This document shows, piece after piece, positions 19,687-29,736 of a DNA stretch of 64,000 bases (its first letter is position 1; each line of letters starts with the position of its first letter). Origin of the DNA: Tritrichomonas musculus. Its lineage: Eukaryota > Parabasalia > Tritrichomonadida > Tritrichomonadidae. The translations under genes and the position numbers were made by a program. The notes under the pieces are model-generated. The model searched no databases, was not told the DNA's origin, and worked only from the letters and a program-made list of their open reading frames with translations. The stretch lies in NCBI GenBank assembly GCA_039105265.1, contig JAPFFF010000011.1, positions 1,302,001-1,366,000 on the forward strand, in the 5' to 3' direction.

Positions 19687-20771
19687 CTAGAAAATTTCCT
19701 TATCGTCATCATATATTTTTTCATCTTTAAGTATTTCAATATTATTGTTTGTTAATTCACTTTTTAATGCATAATCATTTAATTGAGTGCTTAGGTCATC
19801 TTTGTTGACATATTTTTTATTTGTATAATCTATGGTCGGAATTGATGAGTTATCCATTACGTAGAACTCTGTAATAGTAGTTGGAGGTGCCCAGCCGTTG
19901 TTATTACATATAAAGCCATCATAATTGTCTGAACTGGTTGCGTAATAGATGCAAATTCCTTTGTAGTTTTCATTATTTGCAGTACCAGATAATATGTATT
20001 CAACATAAGCATCACCATCATCAGTTTCACGCGAAAACACATAATATCCGTCAGTATAAGCACTCGTTTTTTTGAAATAGATATATATACCTAAATCACG
20101 AGCTTTAGTAGAAATTCAGAGTCTTTCGTAAGATTATGTCTGACACGACTCGCATTTTCAGTTTCAAATCTCAAGTTATTAAATCCATCAATTTTATTAG
20201 AATCACTGTATATCTTGTCTTTCGTTAAACAGTTTCCGAGGTCATTTTTCAATTCAGCTAATTTATTTTCAACGTCATCTGATAAAACATACTTATCTAA
20301 TTCATAAGCCAATTCATCCTCATCAACAAACTTCTCATCAGCTTGTGCGCTTGTATAATACGCTGTTAAGTCAACAGGTTCAGGTATGTCAGTTGATAAT
20401 GCAAAATTGTTAACAACGTAATCACGTAATGTATTAACAGCGTTTTCAATTTCTTCACTACTGGCATACTTTAATAATTCTTTATTGAATTCCTCTGTTT
20501 TCAAATAATCGAATAAATCAGTTGTTTTCGCGTAAGACTGTAAGTCCTGCGCTTTAGCGTACTCACTTAAGTTCGTAAGCTTTGCATACTCATCAAGATT
20601 CGTAAGCTTCGCATATGGTTTTAATAATTCTTTCAATTCCTCAGTATTCAAGCTTGACCCTAAATTATTTCCGTTATTGCATTGACAGGAATATTTCTTG
20701 ATATATTCTATTATCAATTCATCAATTGTATTTACTTTTTTTATAGTACCCGCTTGTTCTATCGTGAACAT
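19687..20771 (-). pseudogene. Fiber-like protein, broken copy
   Basis: The N-terminal ~200 residues match the fiber at 54460-55034 (same MFTIEQAG start, ELIIEYIKKYSCQC and repeated YAKLTNLDE units). A TSAQADEKFVDEDELAYELDKY block is nearly identical to one in the large fiber of A. The repeats suggest a rod or trimeric stalk as in virus fibers. The copy is broken (about one break). Its start lies only 14 bp from the start of the divergent 750-residue gene, an arrangement kept in element E. Confidence 0.6.
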
Positions 20772-20785
20772 TTTGGGAATAATAA
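20772..20785. promoter_or_regulatory. 14-bp gap between divergent start codons
   Basis: Only TTTGGGAATAATAA separates the fiber start codon on the minus strand from the 750-residue gene start. Element E has TTTGAATGTAATAA in the same place. Promoter elements must overlap coding sequence or be extremely compact. Parabasalid initiator elements lie close to the start codon, which fits. Confidence 0.55.
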
Positions 20786-23038
20786 ATGATTACAAACATA
20801 AACGAAAATTTCATACTAAACGAAGTAAAAAAAGGGGACTATCAAGATATGCTCGTATTCATGTTCCAAAATAGTAAATCAGAGCAAATAACAACAATTA
20901 TTGGTAATATTATTGAGTATCTTAAGAATCCTCGTAACTATGTCAAAGATGTAAAAACAAATTTAAAAGATATGCTTGATAAATATAACGCAAAGCCTAA
21001 AGGAACTTCAAGACAAAAAAATGAATTAGCTAAAATACTTGATTCAAAAGCGAATTACTTTATTGATTTAACTAACTATCTGAAAAATAAAGAAAAACCT
21101 GTTTCCATTCCACAAATTGAAGAGGAGGAGGAGCCCGATTTAGCAGACCATTATTTCAGAAATCGACTTAATAAAGACATTGAATCACTTATTGATTTAA
21201 TTATACTTGATAGTAATCATATTAATGCTTTACAATTATTTTATCGTATTGCTGATGACTCAGAGAAGTATTCAGTATTCAATAAAAAAGATACTACACA
21301 GATTCAATCACTTGTCAAATCATTGACAAATAATATAGACTCACATAAAAACAATGAGGCATCAGATAATATAAATAACCTAATGCAATTTGAGAATATT
21401 AGAAGAAAAACCAATATTGAAACAATGAGCAAGATAGCTGAAACAAATCAAGAAGGTGAAGAATTAAAAAATGCTTACAATAAATCTTCTACAATTGATG
21501 TTAATCAACTTAAGAAATTTGGGTTATTAAACGATGATTTTACTACTGAAGACCTTTATGATTATTATAATCGAGCTATAAATCCCAAATATGATTCTGA
21601 CATCAGAGTAAAAAAACTTGTATTACAATTACATGATGCAATACGTGAAACAAACATATTTGAAGAAACATCTGAGCCTAAAAACAAAAAGAAGCTCAAA
21701 CAATTAATAAAGTATATTATAGAAAATGGTAACCGAGAAATATTTTGGAACATGAAAAGTGAACATTCCATGTCCGGCACTGAAAGTGCTGACTCACAAA
21801 GTTCTGACGATAATAATGTTGATAATGAATATTTTTCCATTCCTAAATCAATGTCAAAGCCTGTATTTAAATCACCATCTAAAAAACCCGTAGTTAGTTC
21901 TGAAAACTACGATGATTTATTTAATGTTGATATTGCATCACCAGAAGGTGTATCTCCAATCGATACTGCTGAATTCAAAAGTAATTATATGAAGTCTGTC
22001 CCAACTGGTAAACGTGCTGGTAAAACATTTGAAGCTTCACAAAAACGTTTAAATGACTTATACATTTTCGAAAATAAACAAAGCATTGATGTTAGTAAAT
22101 TCCGAGGGGAATTATTTGATATTCTTATTAATGGTAATTATCGTATTAAATTCTCTCCAAAATGTGCTACAAGAGATGGCGCAGAAGCCTATTGTAAGAA
22201 GAAATTTGATAAAAATGGATATCCATTATATCGATTAATTCCTGCAAGGAGAGACACTAAAGACCCTCTTGGTAATCCAATTTGTGACTTAAATGGCGAC
22301 AAAGTAGAGGACATCGTTATTGTTGATACTCGTGGTAAACCTGTTATAATTAATGGATTCCGTCTTGTTAAAGCAGACCCTTATAAGAAATTATGGCAAA
22401 CCGAACGCATTGCTGGTAAAACAAATGATTCATTTGAAGTATGGATGAAAAATCTTACTGGCACTTTTAAAACATGGAATTATAATCAAAACCAATGGGA
22501 CTCTGGTAAAATCAAGACTAAATATGATGAAGAGTTCAATAAAGCAGTTATTGCTTATCAGAAGGTTGGTTTATCTAAACCCAAAGTCAGCACCAAACTT
22601 AATGCAAGAGGATTATGGAGTTCAATCTTTTCAAAAATATGGCAATTAGCACTCTATAATATGTTTGGAGATGATGAACAACAGGGAAATTATCAATTTA
22701 TGGAACCATTGAAGGGTATATTCAGTTACTTAAAAATATGTACCGCTGTATTTATTTTACAATATGAATTGCAAGTAATGAAATCACATAAATGCAATGA
22801 TTGGAATGAATGGGTTAAATATAAAAAAGTACACTCAAAAGCAGTAAATTCTGAATTAGGTCTTATGATTCAAGAAGATTATAATACTAATATGAAAGAT
22901 GTTATCCCAATTGGCGGTGAAATAAGCAGTGACGCTGAAATATCAGAACGATTAGGAGAAATATTATCCCAAACAATTAAACTAATAGCTAAAGTTGAAG
23001 TTGAATCCGATGAATCTGAAGATGAAAATGAAGCATAA
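20786..23038 (+). CDS. Large structural-type protein with DxNGDK domain
   Basis: The 750-residue protein appears whole. The N-terminal ~300 residues are helical and closely match the protein at 55049 (KGDYQDMLVFMF, LADHYFRNRLNKDIESL). A long charged linker follows. A conserved domain near residues 455-540 has FSPKCATRDGAEAYCKKKF, then DLNGDKVEDIVIVDTRGKPV; the same DxDGDK block occurs at 14356. The C-terminal ~200 residues are helical with an acidic tail. No catalytic motif is seen. Position paired with a fiber gene in two elements suggests a fiber-associated or internal virion protein, which is inference. Confidence 0.6.
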   Translation: MITNINENFILNEVKKGDYQDMLVFMFQNSKSEQITTIIGNIIEYLKNPRNYVKDVKTNLKDMLDKYNAKPKGTSRQKNELAKILDSKANYFIDLTNYLKNKEKPVSIPQIEEEEEPDLADHYFRNRLNKDIESLIDLIILDSNHINALQLFYRIADDSEKYSVFNKKDTTQIQSLVKSLTNNIDSHKNNEASDNINNLMQFENIRRKTNIETMSKIAETNQEGEELKNAYNKSSTIDVNQLKKFGLLNDDFTTEDLYDYYNRAINPKYDSDIRVKKLVLQLHDAIRETNIFEETSEPKNKKKLKQLIKYIIENGNREIFWNMKSEHSMSGTESADSQSSDDNNVDNEYFSIPKSMSKPVFKSPSKKPVVSSENYDDLFNVDIASPEGVSPIDTAEFKSNYMKSVPTGKRAGKTFEASQKRLNDLYIFENKQSIDVSKFRGELFDILINGNYRIKFSPKCATRDGAEAYCKKKFDKNGYPLYRLIPARRDTKDPLGNPICDLNGDKVEDIVIVDTRGKPVIINGFRLVKADPYKKLWQTERIAGKTNDSFEVWMKNLTGTFKTWNYNQNQWDSGKIKTKYDEEFNKAVIAYQKVGLSKPKVSTKLNARGLWSSIFSKIWQLALYNMFGDDEQQGNYQFMEPLKGIFSYLKICTAVFILQYELQVMKSHKCNDWNEWVKYKKVHSKAVNSELGLMIQEDYNTNMKDVIPIGGEISSDAEISERLGEILSQTIKLIAKVEVESDESEDENEA

Positions 23039-23055
23039 AAAAATATTTAAATAAT

Positions 23056-24252
23056 TTATTTTTTTGGTAATCTGAAAGTTGATATATGTGTTTTTGGTTT
23101 GTTTTCTGACTTACTCTCATTAATCTTTGGTAAGTTTCCATTGGTTGCATTATTTGTTTCACTAGTTAAAGATGATTTTTTTGGCTCTGTATTAAAATTA
23201 AAATTAGTACCTGTTGGCATATTAAATGTTGTTGGTTGAAAGTAATTCATTGGACTAAAGTTATTAGGATTTTGTTGTACAGAGCTTTGAGGTTTCATCC
23301 ATGTATTTGAGGTCAATACATTGCTGAAAATAGAGCTCGGTAATGTCTCAACACCTGGTTTCATTGTAGTCGTACTCTCGGTTTCGACCTCTGGTCTCAG
23401 CCGCGTAGCGGTTTCTTTATCTGAATCCCGTAACATAGATGGAACTGGAGGATTTATTTTTTTAGGTCTTATTTCATCATAATCATATTTATTATTGATA
23501 TCGACATTACTTGTTTCATATTTACCATCATTATCATTTTCTGAAATATCCATTAATGGTTCAAGGCTTTCAGGAGTTTCATTAAAATGGACTTTTAATA
23601 ATGGACTTACATAATTAGATTTAAATACATTAATAACAGGAAAATTGTAATGCCAATTTTGAAATTCATATTTAAATTTTTTTAAATCAGCTTCCTCATC
23701 CAAATTTCGTAATTCAACACGATTCCATTCATTCATAAAAGTTTCAGGTTTGAAACAAAGAAATATGTGTAACGGAAGTGGTTTGATTTTTCTATTTACA
23801 TCTCCTTCGGAATCTAATTCAAAACAGAAATTATTTGTTTCTTTAATAGCATATTTATATCCACAATCTTCCATTAATACAATATATGATTTATTTAGTT
23901 CATCAAACCATCTTTCAACAAATTTAATATCTGTATTTCCAATTTTGGAACCAATTTCAATAGAAATGACAAATTTTCTTTTTAAATAAGGACGTTTATT
24001 ATCTAAGATGTTCATTTTTGTATTCATATCAACTTTCTTAGGTAAATTTAACAATATATTATCACCTTCCATAAAAACAAATAAATCTTGATAATTACTA
24101 CTCAAATAGAAGTAAACTTTCTTATCTTTTTTATCAATATATGAATATAATGTGTGAGTTCTATCTAGAATAATAGCATCCTTATCAATTAAATTAGATT
24201 CTTGTTCTGCTGTTAATACTTCTTTATTTTCATCCTTTGTTTTACGTATCAT
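23056..24252 (-). CDS. Unknown protein with Asn/Pro/Thr-rich tail
   Basis: The 398-residue protein has a globular N-terminal ~215 residues (LYSYIDKKDKKVYFYLSSN, WHYNFPVINVF) and a low-complexity C-terminal half rich in Asn, Pro, Ser and Thr. No family is recognised. It converges on the 750-residue gene, 17 bp apart, and lies in front of the small capsid-like gene. A double-hairpin mini-repeat at 23384-23413 codes for part of the linker. TTATTTTTG lies upstream of the start. Confidence 0.5.
   Translation of the reverse strand: MIRKTKDENKEVLTAEQESNLIDKDAIILDRTHTLYSYIDKKDKKVYFYLSSNYQDLFVFMEGDNILLNLPKKVDMNTKMNILDNKRPYLKRKFVISIEIGSKIGNTDIKFVERWFDELNKSYIVLMEDCGYKYAIKETNNFCFELDSEGDVNRKIKPLPLHIFLCFKPETFMNEWNRVELRNLDEEADLKKFKYEFQNWHYNFPVINVFKSNYVSPLLKVHFNETPESLEPLMDISENDNDGKYETSNVDINNKYDYDEIRPKKINPPVPSMLRDSDKETATRLRPEVETESTTTMKPGVETLPSSIFSNVLTSNTWMKPQSSVQQNPNNFSPMNYFQPTTFNMPTGTNFNFNTEPKKSSLTSETNNATNGNLPKINESKSENKPKTHISTFRLPKK
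23384..23413. repeat. In-frame palindromic mini-repeat
   Basis: GACC-tct-GGTC (23386-23396) and CCGC-gta-GCGG (23401-23411) stand side by side in the linker of the 398-residue protein and keep the frame open. The two-stem layout is the same as in other genes here, the sequence is its own. Confidence 0.5.
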
Positions 24253-24321
24253 TTTTCATTTGGAACAAAAATAATAAGGCCTAAATGGCTATTTGGTGCC
24301 TGGCAAACAAAAAAAACCTAT

Positions 24322-24702
24322 TTAAAAGATTAATAGGCAACTCATTACAAAAGCAGATGGTTCAATTGAGTTCCCATATAAATCTGTGAACCAAATTTTA
24401 AAATTACGTTCATGACCAAGAAACTCATATTTTCGATATTTAGTTTGACGTCTGTTTGCCAACATAATGAAACAATCACAATAACCATCCTGTTGTACAA
24501 TATCAGAGTGTACCATCAAATCTCCAACAAGAGTATCCTTAACAATTGCTCCAACATACTGTACAACAATGAATTTCTTGTTTTTACTTGTAACGAATTC
24601 ACTTGGAAGAACAAATTCAGAATCTTGAGTATGGAAATAGCGTTTTGTAATTGGTTGTTTAAAATTTATCGTTGATACATTTTTGATATTATTTGTTAAC
24701 AT
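24322..24702 (-). CDS. Small capsid-like protein (possible minor capsid)
   Basis: A 126-residue protein homologous to 19038-19379, with the paired signature IVVQYVGA near residue 45 and FKIWFTDLYGNSIEP near residue 98. Predicted mostly beta strand, with a hydrophobic last strand. It looks whole. It sits between the unknown 398-residue gene and the integrase, and a coding-like tail downstream of the integrase frame overlaps its start codon region. A single jelly-roll vertex protein is the best guess; no database match could be tested. Confidence 0.5.
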   Translation of the reverse strand: MLTNNIKNVSTINFKQPITKRYFHTQDSEFVLPSEFVTSKNKKFIVVQYVGAIVKDTLVGDLMVHSDIVQQDGYCDCFIMLANRRQTKYRKYEFLGHERNFKIWFTDLYGNSIEPSAFVMSCLLIF

Positions 24703-24847
24703 TTAGTATGAAATACTCTTTATAATCTTCATTCAAGTCATCAATGGAATCACAAGCATATTTTGTATAAATAATTGGAATTTCAATTTCATTTTTTTCA
24801 ACATCAGTTTGAGTTTTACGCCCTCGTTCAGGTTGTTCGTATGGAAT

Positions 24848-26095
24848 TTACCCCTTGTCTGTTTTACTGAATGTGAGATATTGATTTAACAATCTACATT
24901 TAACATTTCCGTTTTGATAACATATGAATTCAGCTATATCATCAAATACACGACGTCGTTTTTCATGCTTTTTTTGGGTCTTACCTCGGTCAAGATGTAT
25001 CAAAATTATGTTACCACGTTTGTAATTAAGCAAGCCTTTCAACTTCTGTTTTTCATTTATCTTTCTCAATTTCAATTTCATCATTCGAATATACCTCCAT
25101 TCCAAATCAACATTGTTTTGAACTTGAACTGGAGAATAATAAATCCATTTAGTTAGAGGAACCAATGCAGAACCTTGATATTCAGATAATTCATCTTCAT
25201 TATAATCATAATTCCGAAATCTCAATGAATTGTGAGGAGTGTTATTATAGAAGTTCACCATTTGTCTCATGAGATTATAATCAGCAATTCTTCGATTATC
25301 CATTCCGAAGGCATTTCTAAGAGTTCTAATCACAGAATCAACATTTTTATGAGCGAGAGCGTAAGGGGAAGAATTAATTACAAATTTGACTGGGTAATAA
25401 TCATTGATATCGTCAATTTTCAACTCAATTTTTGAGATTGGTGACTTGATAACATTTTTATATCCACTTTTTTTCAAAAATGCTATTAACGTTTTCAAAT
25501 TAGTTTTTAAAAGAATTTCATTTCTAACTTGATTTCGTAACTCTGGTTTATAATTGTATGCTTCTTGTAAATCATTTGAGATATCTGTTTTAATAATTAC
25601 TTTTGTATTATCTTTCAATACAATACATTCATCTATTAAACTAATGAATCCTGGTTCACCATCACATTTAATGGTTCGAAAGTCATATTTAGGATTCTTT
25701 TCAATAACTCGTTTTAAAGTTTTGGCTATTTCACTTTTATTTGACATTGGTTCCACAATCAAATATCTAGTATTCACATTTATCAAAACGAGATAGATTT
25801 GCTCTTGTTTAGTAAGCTCTGTTGTATAATCCCCTTTGGGGCTTAGAGCATGCGCATAATAATGTGAGAACATCAAATCAGCTTCCCAACATCCTGGTTC
25901 ATTTGAGAAATTTGGTTTTGATATTTTTTTACATGCTTTGAGTTTGAAATCAGGTATGAAAGGTTCTGTTTTAATGTTATTCTTGAAAACAGGTTGTAAA
26001 TCAGTTTCAACGTATTTGTATTTCGATTTGAATGGATATTTCAATAATGAAGGATATTCTTTATCATAAATTCTGAGAGATTTAGTTTTCGACAT
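24848..26095 (-). CDS. Polinton integrase (RVE fold)
   Basis: A 415-residue integrase of the type seen at 3443 and 43540. Core landmarks are GCWEADLMFSHYY, then YLVLINVNTRYLIVEPM, the KCDGEPGF segment, and DSVIRTLRNAFG followed by FYNNTPHNSL. The C-terminal third is basic (LKLRKINEKQKLKGLLNYKRG) and probably an SH3- or chromo-like DNA-binding barrel. A further coding-like stretch continues to about 24689 with an AT-hook-like PERGRK, so the listed frame may not be the full original gene. A mini-repeat lies in frame at 25829-25857, just inside the catalytic core. Confidence 0.8.
   Translation of the reverse strand: MSKTKSLRIYDKEYPSLLKYPFKSKYKYVETDLQPVFKNNIKTEPFIPDFKLKACKKISKPNFSNEPGCWEADLMFSHYYAHALSPKGDYTTELTKQEQIYLVLINVNTRYLIVEPMSNKSEIAKTLKRVIEKNPKYDFRTIKCDGEPGFISLIDECIVLKDNTKVIIKTDISNDLQEAYNYKPELRNQVRNEILLKTNLKTLIAFLKKSGYKNVIKSPISKIELKIDDINDYYPVKFVINSSPYALAHKNVDSVIRTLRNAFGMDNRRIADYNLMRQMVNFYNNTPHNSLRFRNYDYNEDELSEYQGSALVPLTKWIYYSPVQVQNNVDLEWRYIRMMKLKLRKINEKQKLKGLLNYKRGNIILIHLDRGKTQKKHEKRRRVFDDIAEFICYQNGNVKCRLLNQYLTFSKTDKG
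25829..25857. repeat. In-frame palindromic mini-repeat (CCCCTTTGGGG family)
   Basis: CCCC-ttt-GGGG (25831-25841) with a second short palindrome GCATGC (25848-25853). It encodes about ten residues (ALSPKGD region) between two core strands of the integrase. The same stem occurs at 35549-35561 in the ATPase gene. Confidence 0.6.
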
Positions 26096-26174
26096 TTATT
26101 ATCGAAAAGGACCCAAATCAAGTGCAAAAAAAATATCCAGAATTAGTTTGATAAATTAGATTGATAAATTAGAT

Positions 26175-27354
26175 TTACTGATTTACTTGTGAACCAGCTG
26201 GTGTTTCATCATCAACATATTCTAAACCATTCAAACTCAATTTGAAATATGTATCTCTTGTCAAAATTAATTGACTTGGAGGAGGATGAACAATGTTACC
26301 ACTTGGTTCTAAAATGTTGTAATAAGTGTCATTCTCACCTGTGTGAATTGGTTGACCATTTACTTGAACCTGAATGTTACCAAATCCACCGTCCAATCCA
26401 TCATAACAATAACCTGCAGAAGAACGTTCAGTCTGAATATTGAAAACAAATGAAGTTGCATCTGAAAGGGTGTTCTTGTATCTGTTTCCATGAGAATCAT
26501 TTTTGGGCATGGTGAATGAATCTTCAAATTCCTTTGTGCATTGAAGTGTAATCCCATCAAGGTCTCCAGCGGTTAATTGATTTTCAAAGAATCTTGCACC
26601 AATTGTGTCAACATTTTCATCTGGGAAGTTCTTTCCACCAATGTTTAAATAACAATTTTGGTAAACTGGATTCTCAAAAACAGTTAAATCATTATGATGC
26701 TTTGGAAATAGTAATGACATTGTCGTAACATTAATTAATGGTATATTCAATGTTGATTTGATTCCATTTGAAGCTGCTGCTATAGGAAATGCATGATATT
26801 CAATTTTCTGAGATGGGATTATGATTCCTTCACGAAGAATATTTTCAATACCCTGTCTAGTAGATTCACATACACCATAACCCTGCATATTTGATTTGCA
26901 AAGTGTGATTGTCATTTGATTGCATGTCAATGTTGCAACACCATTTGAATATTCAATTTCATGATAATTTGATTCCAAAATTTTAACAGTATCTCCTGGT
27001 GCTAAAGGAGCATCAGGATTATGTGCAGCAACCATTTCAGCAAATGGACCTTTATTTACATCAGATTCACGAACATCAAATTTGGTATAATCCTCTGGAG
27101 TGTAATGGAATACAACTTCTTTTGGAGTCTCATCTTCTGCAACAGGTGCTCCAGCATGCATTCTCTGATATTTGATTGTAAGAGTTTGGTCAAAAACAGC
27201 TGGTATAGTTGCTTCATTACCAATTTGTGTGAATTGACGTTTGAGCTTACAGCGAACCTTTAAATCACGAAGTTTATCCAATTCATCAGCGGAAACAGTT
27301 TCATCATCTTCAAGGAAAGCCTTTGTTTCAGCAACAACATATGGGTCAATTACT
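26175..27354 (-). pseudogene. Major capsid protein, C-terminal part, split by insertion
   Basis: This is the C-terminal portion of the element B capsid gene, separated from the N-terminal portion at 32171-32865 by the nested 4.8 kb insertion. Landmarks shared with the copy at 17288-18995 are IIPSQKIEYHAFPIA, LLFPKHHNDLTVF, GNRYKNTLSDATSF and GENDTYYNI. The beta-rich sequence with evenly spaced strands fits the second jelly roll. The GCCCAA target copy lies at its insertion-side edge. Confidence 0.65.
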
Positions 27355-27360
27355 GCCCAA
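27355..27360. repeat. 6-bp target site duplication, left copy
   Basis: GCCCAA directly precedes the left terminal repeat (AGTAGTGATAG) and is repeated at 32171-32176 after the right one. Six-base duplications are characteristic of Polinton integration. Confidence 0.85.
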
Positions 27361-28473
27361 AGTAGTGATAGTGTATCAATAATCCAGGTCAGATAGAATC
27401 CACTTAAAACGCCCATAAATGGCCCATTTTTGGGCCCATATTCGGGTTAAAATTCAAAATCCACATATGGGACCCATACCGCATACCACCCCAAAACGCT
27501 TATAAAACGCCCATATTCGGGCCCATACAAATTCCAAAAATAACCCATAAAACGCCCATAAATGGCCCACCTATGGACCACTTATGGGACCACTTATGGG
27601 ACTACCTATGGGACCACTTATGGAACAAGCTAATGGAACAACGGAACTTCGTTCCTGAGGTCAACAAAGTTGTCCGAGGCTCCGCCGAGGCATTTCATGC
27701 CGAAGCTAATGGAACAATACGTAAGCCCACTTGGGAAACTACTTGGAAAGCTATTATGGGAACAACCATCTAGTGTCCCGAGGATTTACATAAACTGTCC
27801 ACTAAATATTGGGTGTACGGGAAAAACCGCAGACAACTTAGGAGAGCCATATACAAGTCCACAGGAGAATCCCGGTCTGGTAGAATTCTACCACACCATA
27901 TATGGAGCCACTTGGAAAGCTACTTGGAAAGCTACTTGGAAAGCTACTTGGAAAGCCATTTTGGGAATCTGCATATGGAGCTATATGGAGCCACTTGGAA
28001 AGCCACTTGGGAAACTACTTGGAAAGCTATTATGGGAACAACCATCTAGTGTCCCGAGGATTTACATAAACTGTCCACTAAATATTGGGTCAACGGGAAA
28101 AACCGTAGACCACTTGGAAAGCCATTTGGAAAGCTACTTAGGAGAGCCATATAGTAGTCCACAGGAGAATCCTGGTCTGGTTCGTTTTCAACTCACGCAA
28201 CGGAACCTCGTTCCTGATGCATTTCATGCCGAAGCTTAGAATGTGTTCTTACTCAATGGGAACGCTTATGGGAACACCTATTTGGACTCGCATATGACCT
28301 TATGTTTCGAAGTGATTCATAAGGGTTTCTAAGGTGTTCCTGTTCCTGGGTGTTCCTGGATTCAAACTCCAAATTAATAGATAAGGGGATAACTGGACAA
28401 CATGACAATTGGACAACATGACAATTGGACAACATGACAATTGGACAACTGGACAACACAAAAATGTATACAA
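27361..28473. repeat. Left terminal inverted repeat of the nested element
   Basis: Matches the complement of 30990-32170. It contains subterminal tandem repeats (ACCTATGGGACC-type, ACTTGGAAAGCT-type), GGAAC palindromes at about 27643 and 28202, and at its inner end three copies of a 16-bp unit ACATGACAATTGGACA. A long open frame across it is low-complexity and not considered a gene. Confidence 0.88.
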
Positions 28474-28531
28474 ATGAATTACAATAATGTTTTTTTATTG
28501 ATATTCAAAATAAGTACTGAAACAGCCAAAC

Positions 28532-29350
28532 ATGAGTACCGAGCCAGTCCCTGGAATTGAACGTTTACTTCAAGTTGTTGACGAACTCAAACAGGTCGTT
28601 GCTGAACTCATAGAACAGGTGTCCCAATTGACCAAAATGCTGTGTCATATTGATGATTCGTCAGCTCTCTTTGCAGACGATGAAGATGATGATGACTCAC
28701 CGAGTGATGATGATGTTGAAGATGATGAGGAACCTGTTGAAGGACCTGTTGATGAGGAAGCTGATTGTGAGGAGAACTCTAAATGGCTCCCACTTAAGGG
28801 TTTCAATGATTATGTGATTAAGAACTATTTCCCTTACGAGATCAAGCGTGTTTCGAAAAATCGTGTTATCAAAGAATGCAAGTCTAATGGATATATTTAT
28901 ATGAATCTAGTGGTTGGGAACAAACGAAAGACTTTGGGAAAGCACATATTGATAGCACGTCAATTTATTCCCAATGATGACCCCAAAAACAAGAGATTCG
29001 TTGACCACAAAAACAAGCACCGTGATGACTATCACATATCGAATCTCCGTTGGGTAACTGCGAGCGAAAATAGCAAAAATAAATCATCATGTAGAGGTGT
29101 TGATTATGAGTACGTCACAGAAATCCCAGGTGATGCGATTGTGGTCGATTCATACGGAAAACATACTTTTGAGGACTACTACTTTCATGATAACAAATTT
29201 TACTTTCATAATGGCATCGAATACAGAGTACTTTATATCTGTACCGATAAGAAAAATGGAAGTAAGTATGTATATGCTGTGAACACTGATGGTAAACAAA
29301 CATCGATATATTATTCAAAATTCAAGCGATTATATGGTTTGAGTGAATGA
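28532..29350 (+). CDS. HNH endonuclease (NUMOD4/HNH_3) with coiled N-terminus
   Basis: A whole 272-residue protein. Residues 8-42 form a leucine-rich coiled coil, 48-80 an acidic linker, 82-130 a NUMOD4-like DNA-recognition part (WLPLKGFNDYVI), and about 133-182 the HNH_3 domain (GKHILIARQFIPNDD, VDHKNKHRDDYH, NLRWVT). A C-terminal domain of ~80 residues (YGKHTFEDYYF to YSKFKRLYGL) is also found on its own at 47157. HNH proteins cut DNA with a bound metal ion. As the main enzyme of a non-autonomous element, it may help mobility by cutting target DNA, which is inference. The acidic linker contains direct GATGAT repeats. Confidence 0.82.
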   Translation: MSTEPVPGIERLLQVVDELKQVVAELIEQVSQLTKMLCHIDDSSALFADDEDDDDSPSDDDVEDDEEPVEGPVDEEADCEENSKWLPLKGFNDYVIKNYFPYEIKRVSKNRVIKECKSNGYIYMNLVVGNKRKTLGKHILIARQFIPNDDPKNKRFVDHKNKHRDDYHISNLRWVTASENSKNKSSCRGVDYEYVTEIPGDAIVVDSYGKHTFEDYYFHDNKFYFHNGIEYRVLYICTDKKNGSKYVYAVNTDGKQTSIYYSKFKRLYGLSE

Positions 29351-29736
29351 ATATAAATAAATTATTTTTGCATCCACATTCTAAGGAGTACAATCGCGGT
29401 TAGTCGCAGACAATTCAACTACATAGTATTATGGGTCATTTTGGGGTCATTTTGGGGTCAAAATTGTTAAAGTTGGGGTGATCGAAAAACAAATTTGCAA
29501 ATCTCTTGTGTAATCGTTCGAACAACATGAAATGGACTCTGTGTATCGTCAGTTGTGTGATCCATTAACCAACTACTCGATGATCCATTAACAACCTACT
29601 CGATGATCCTCGATGATCCTCGATATTTTCATTTATATTTATTCATTTGTGTTCATACAGATTTGTTCTAATTTATTCCAATATGAATTCATATGATAAT
29701 GTGTGGATACAATTATGCATTTTTGTCGATACATAA
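29351..29736. other. Noncoding stretch with short tandem repeats
   Basis: Holds two GGTCATTTTGG copies (about 29432-29458) and several ACTCGATGATCC copies (about 29573-29621). An ATTTTTGTCGATACATAA box near 29719 probably belongs to the start of the next gene. No gene is seen. Confidence 0.5.

Noticed and set aside
27670-28239. Long open frame in the left terminal repeat, mirrored at 31304-31861
   Set aside because: It follows tandem ACTTGGAAAGCT repeats giving ATWKATWKATW text, lies in inverted-repeat DNA, and has no domain or normal start context.
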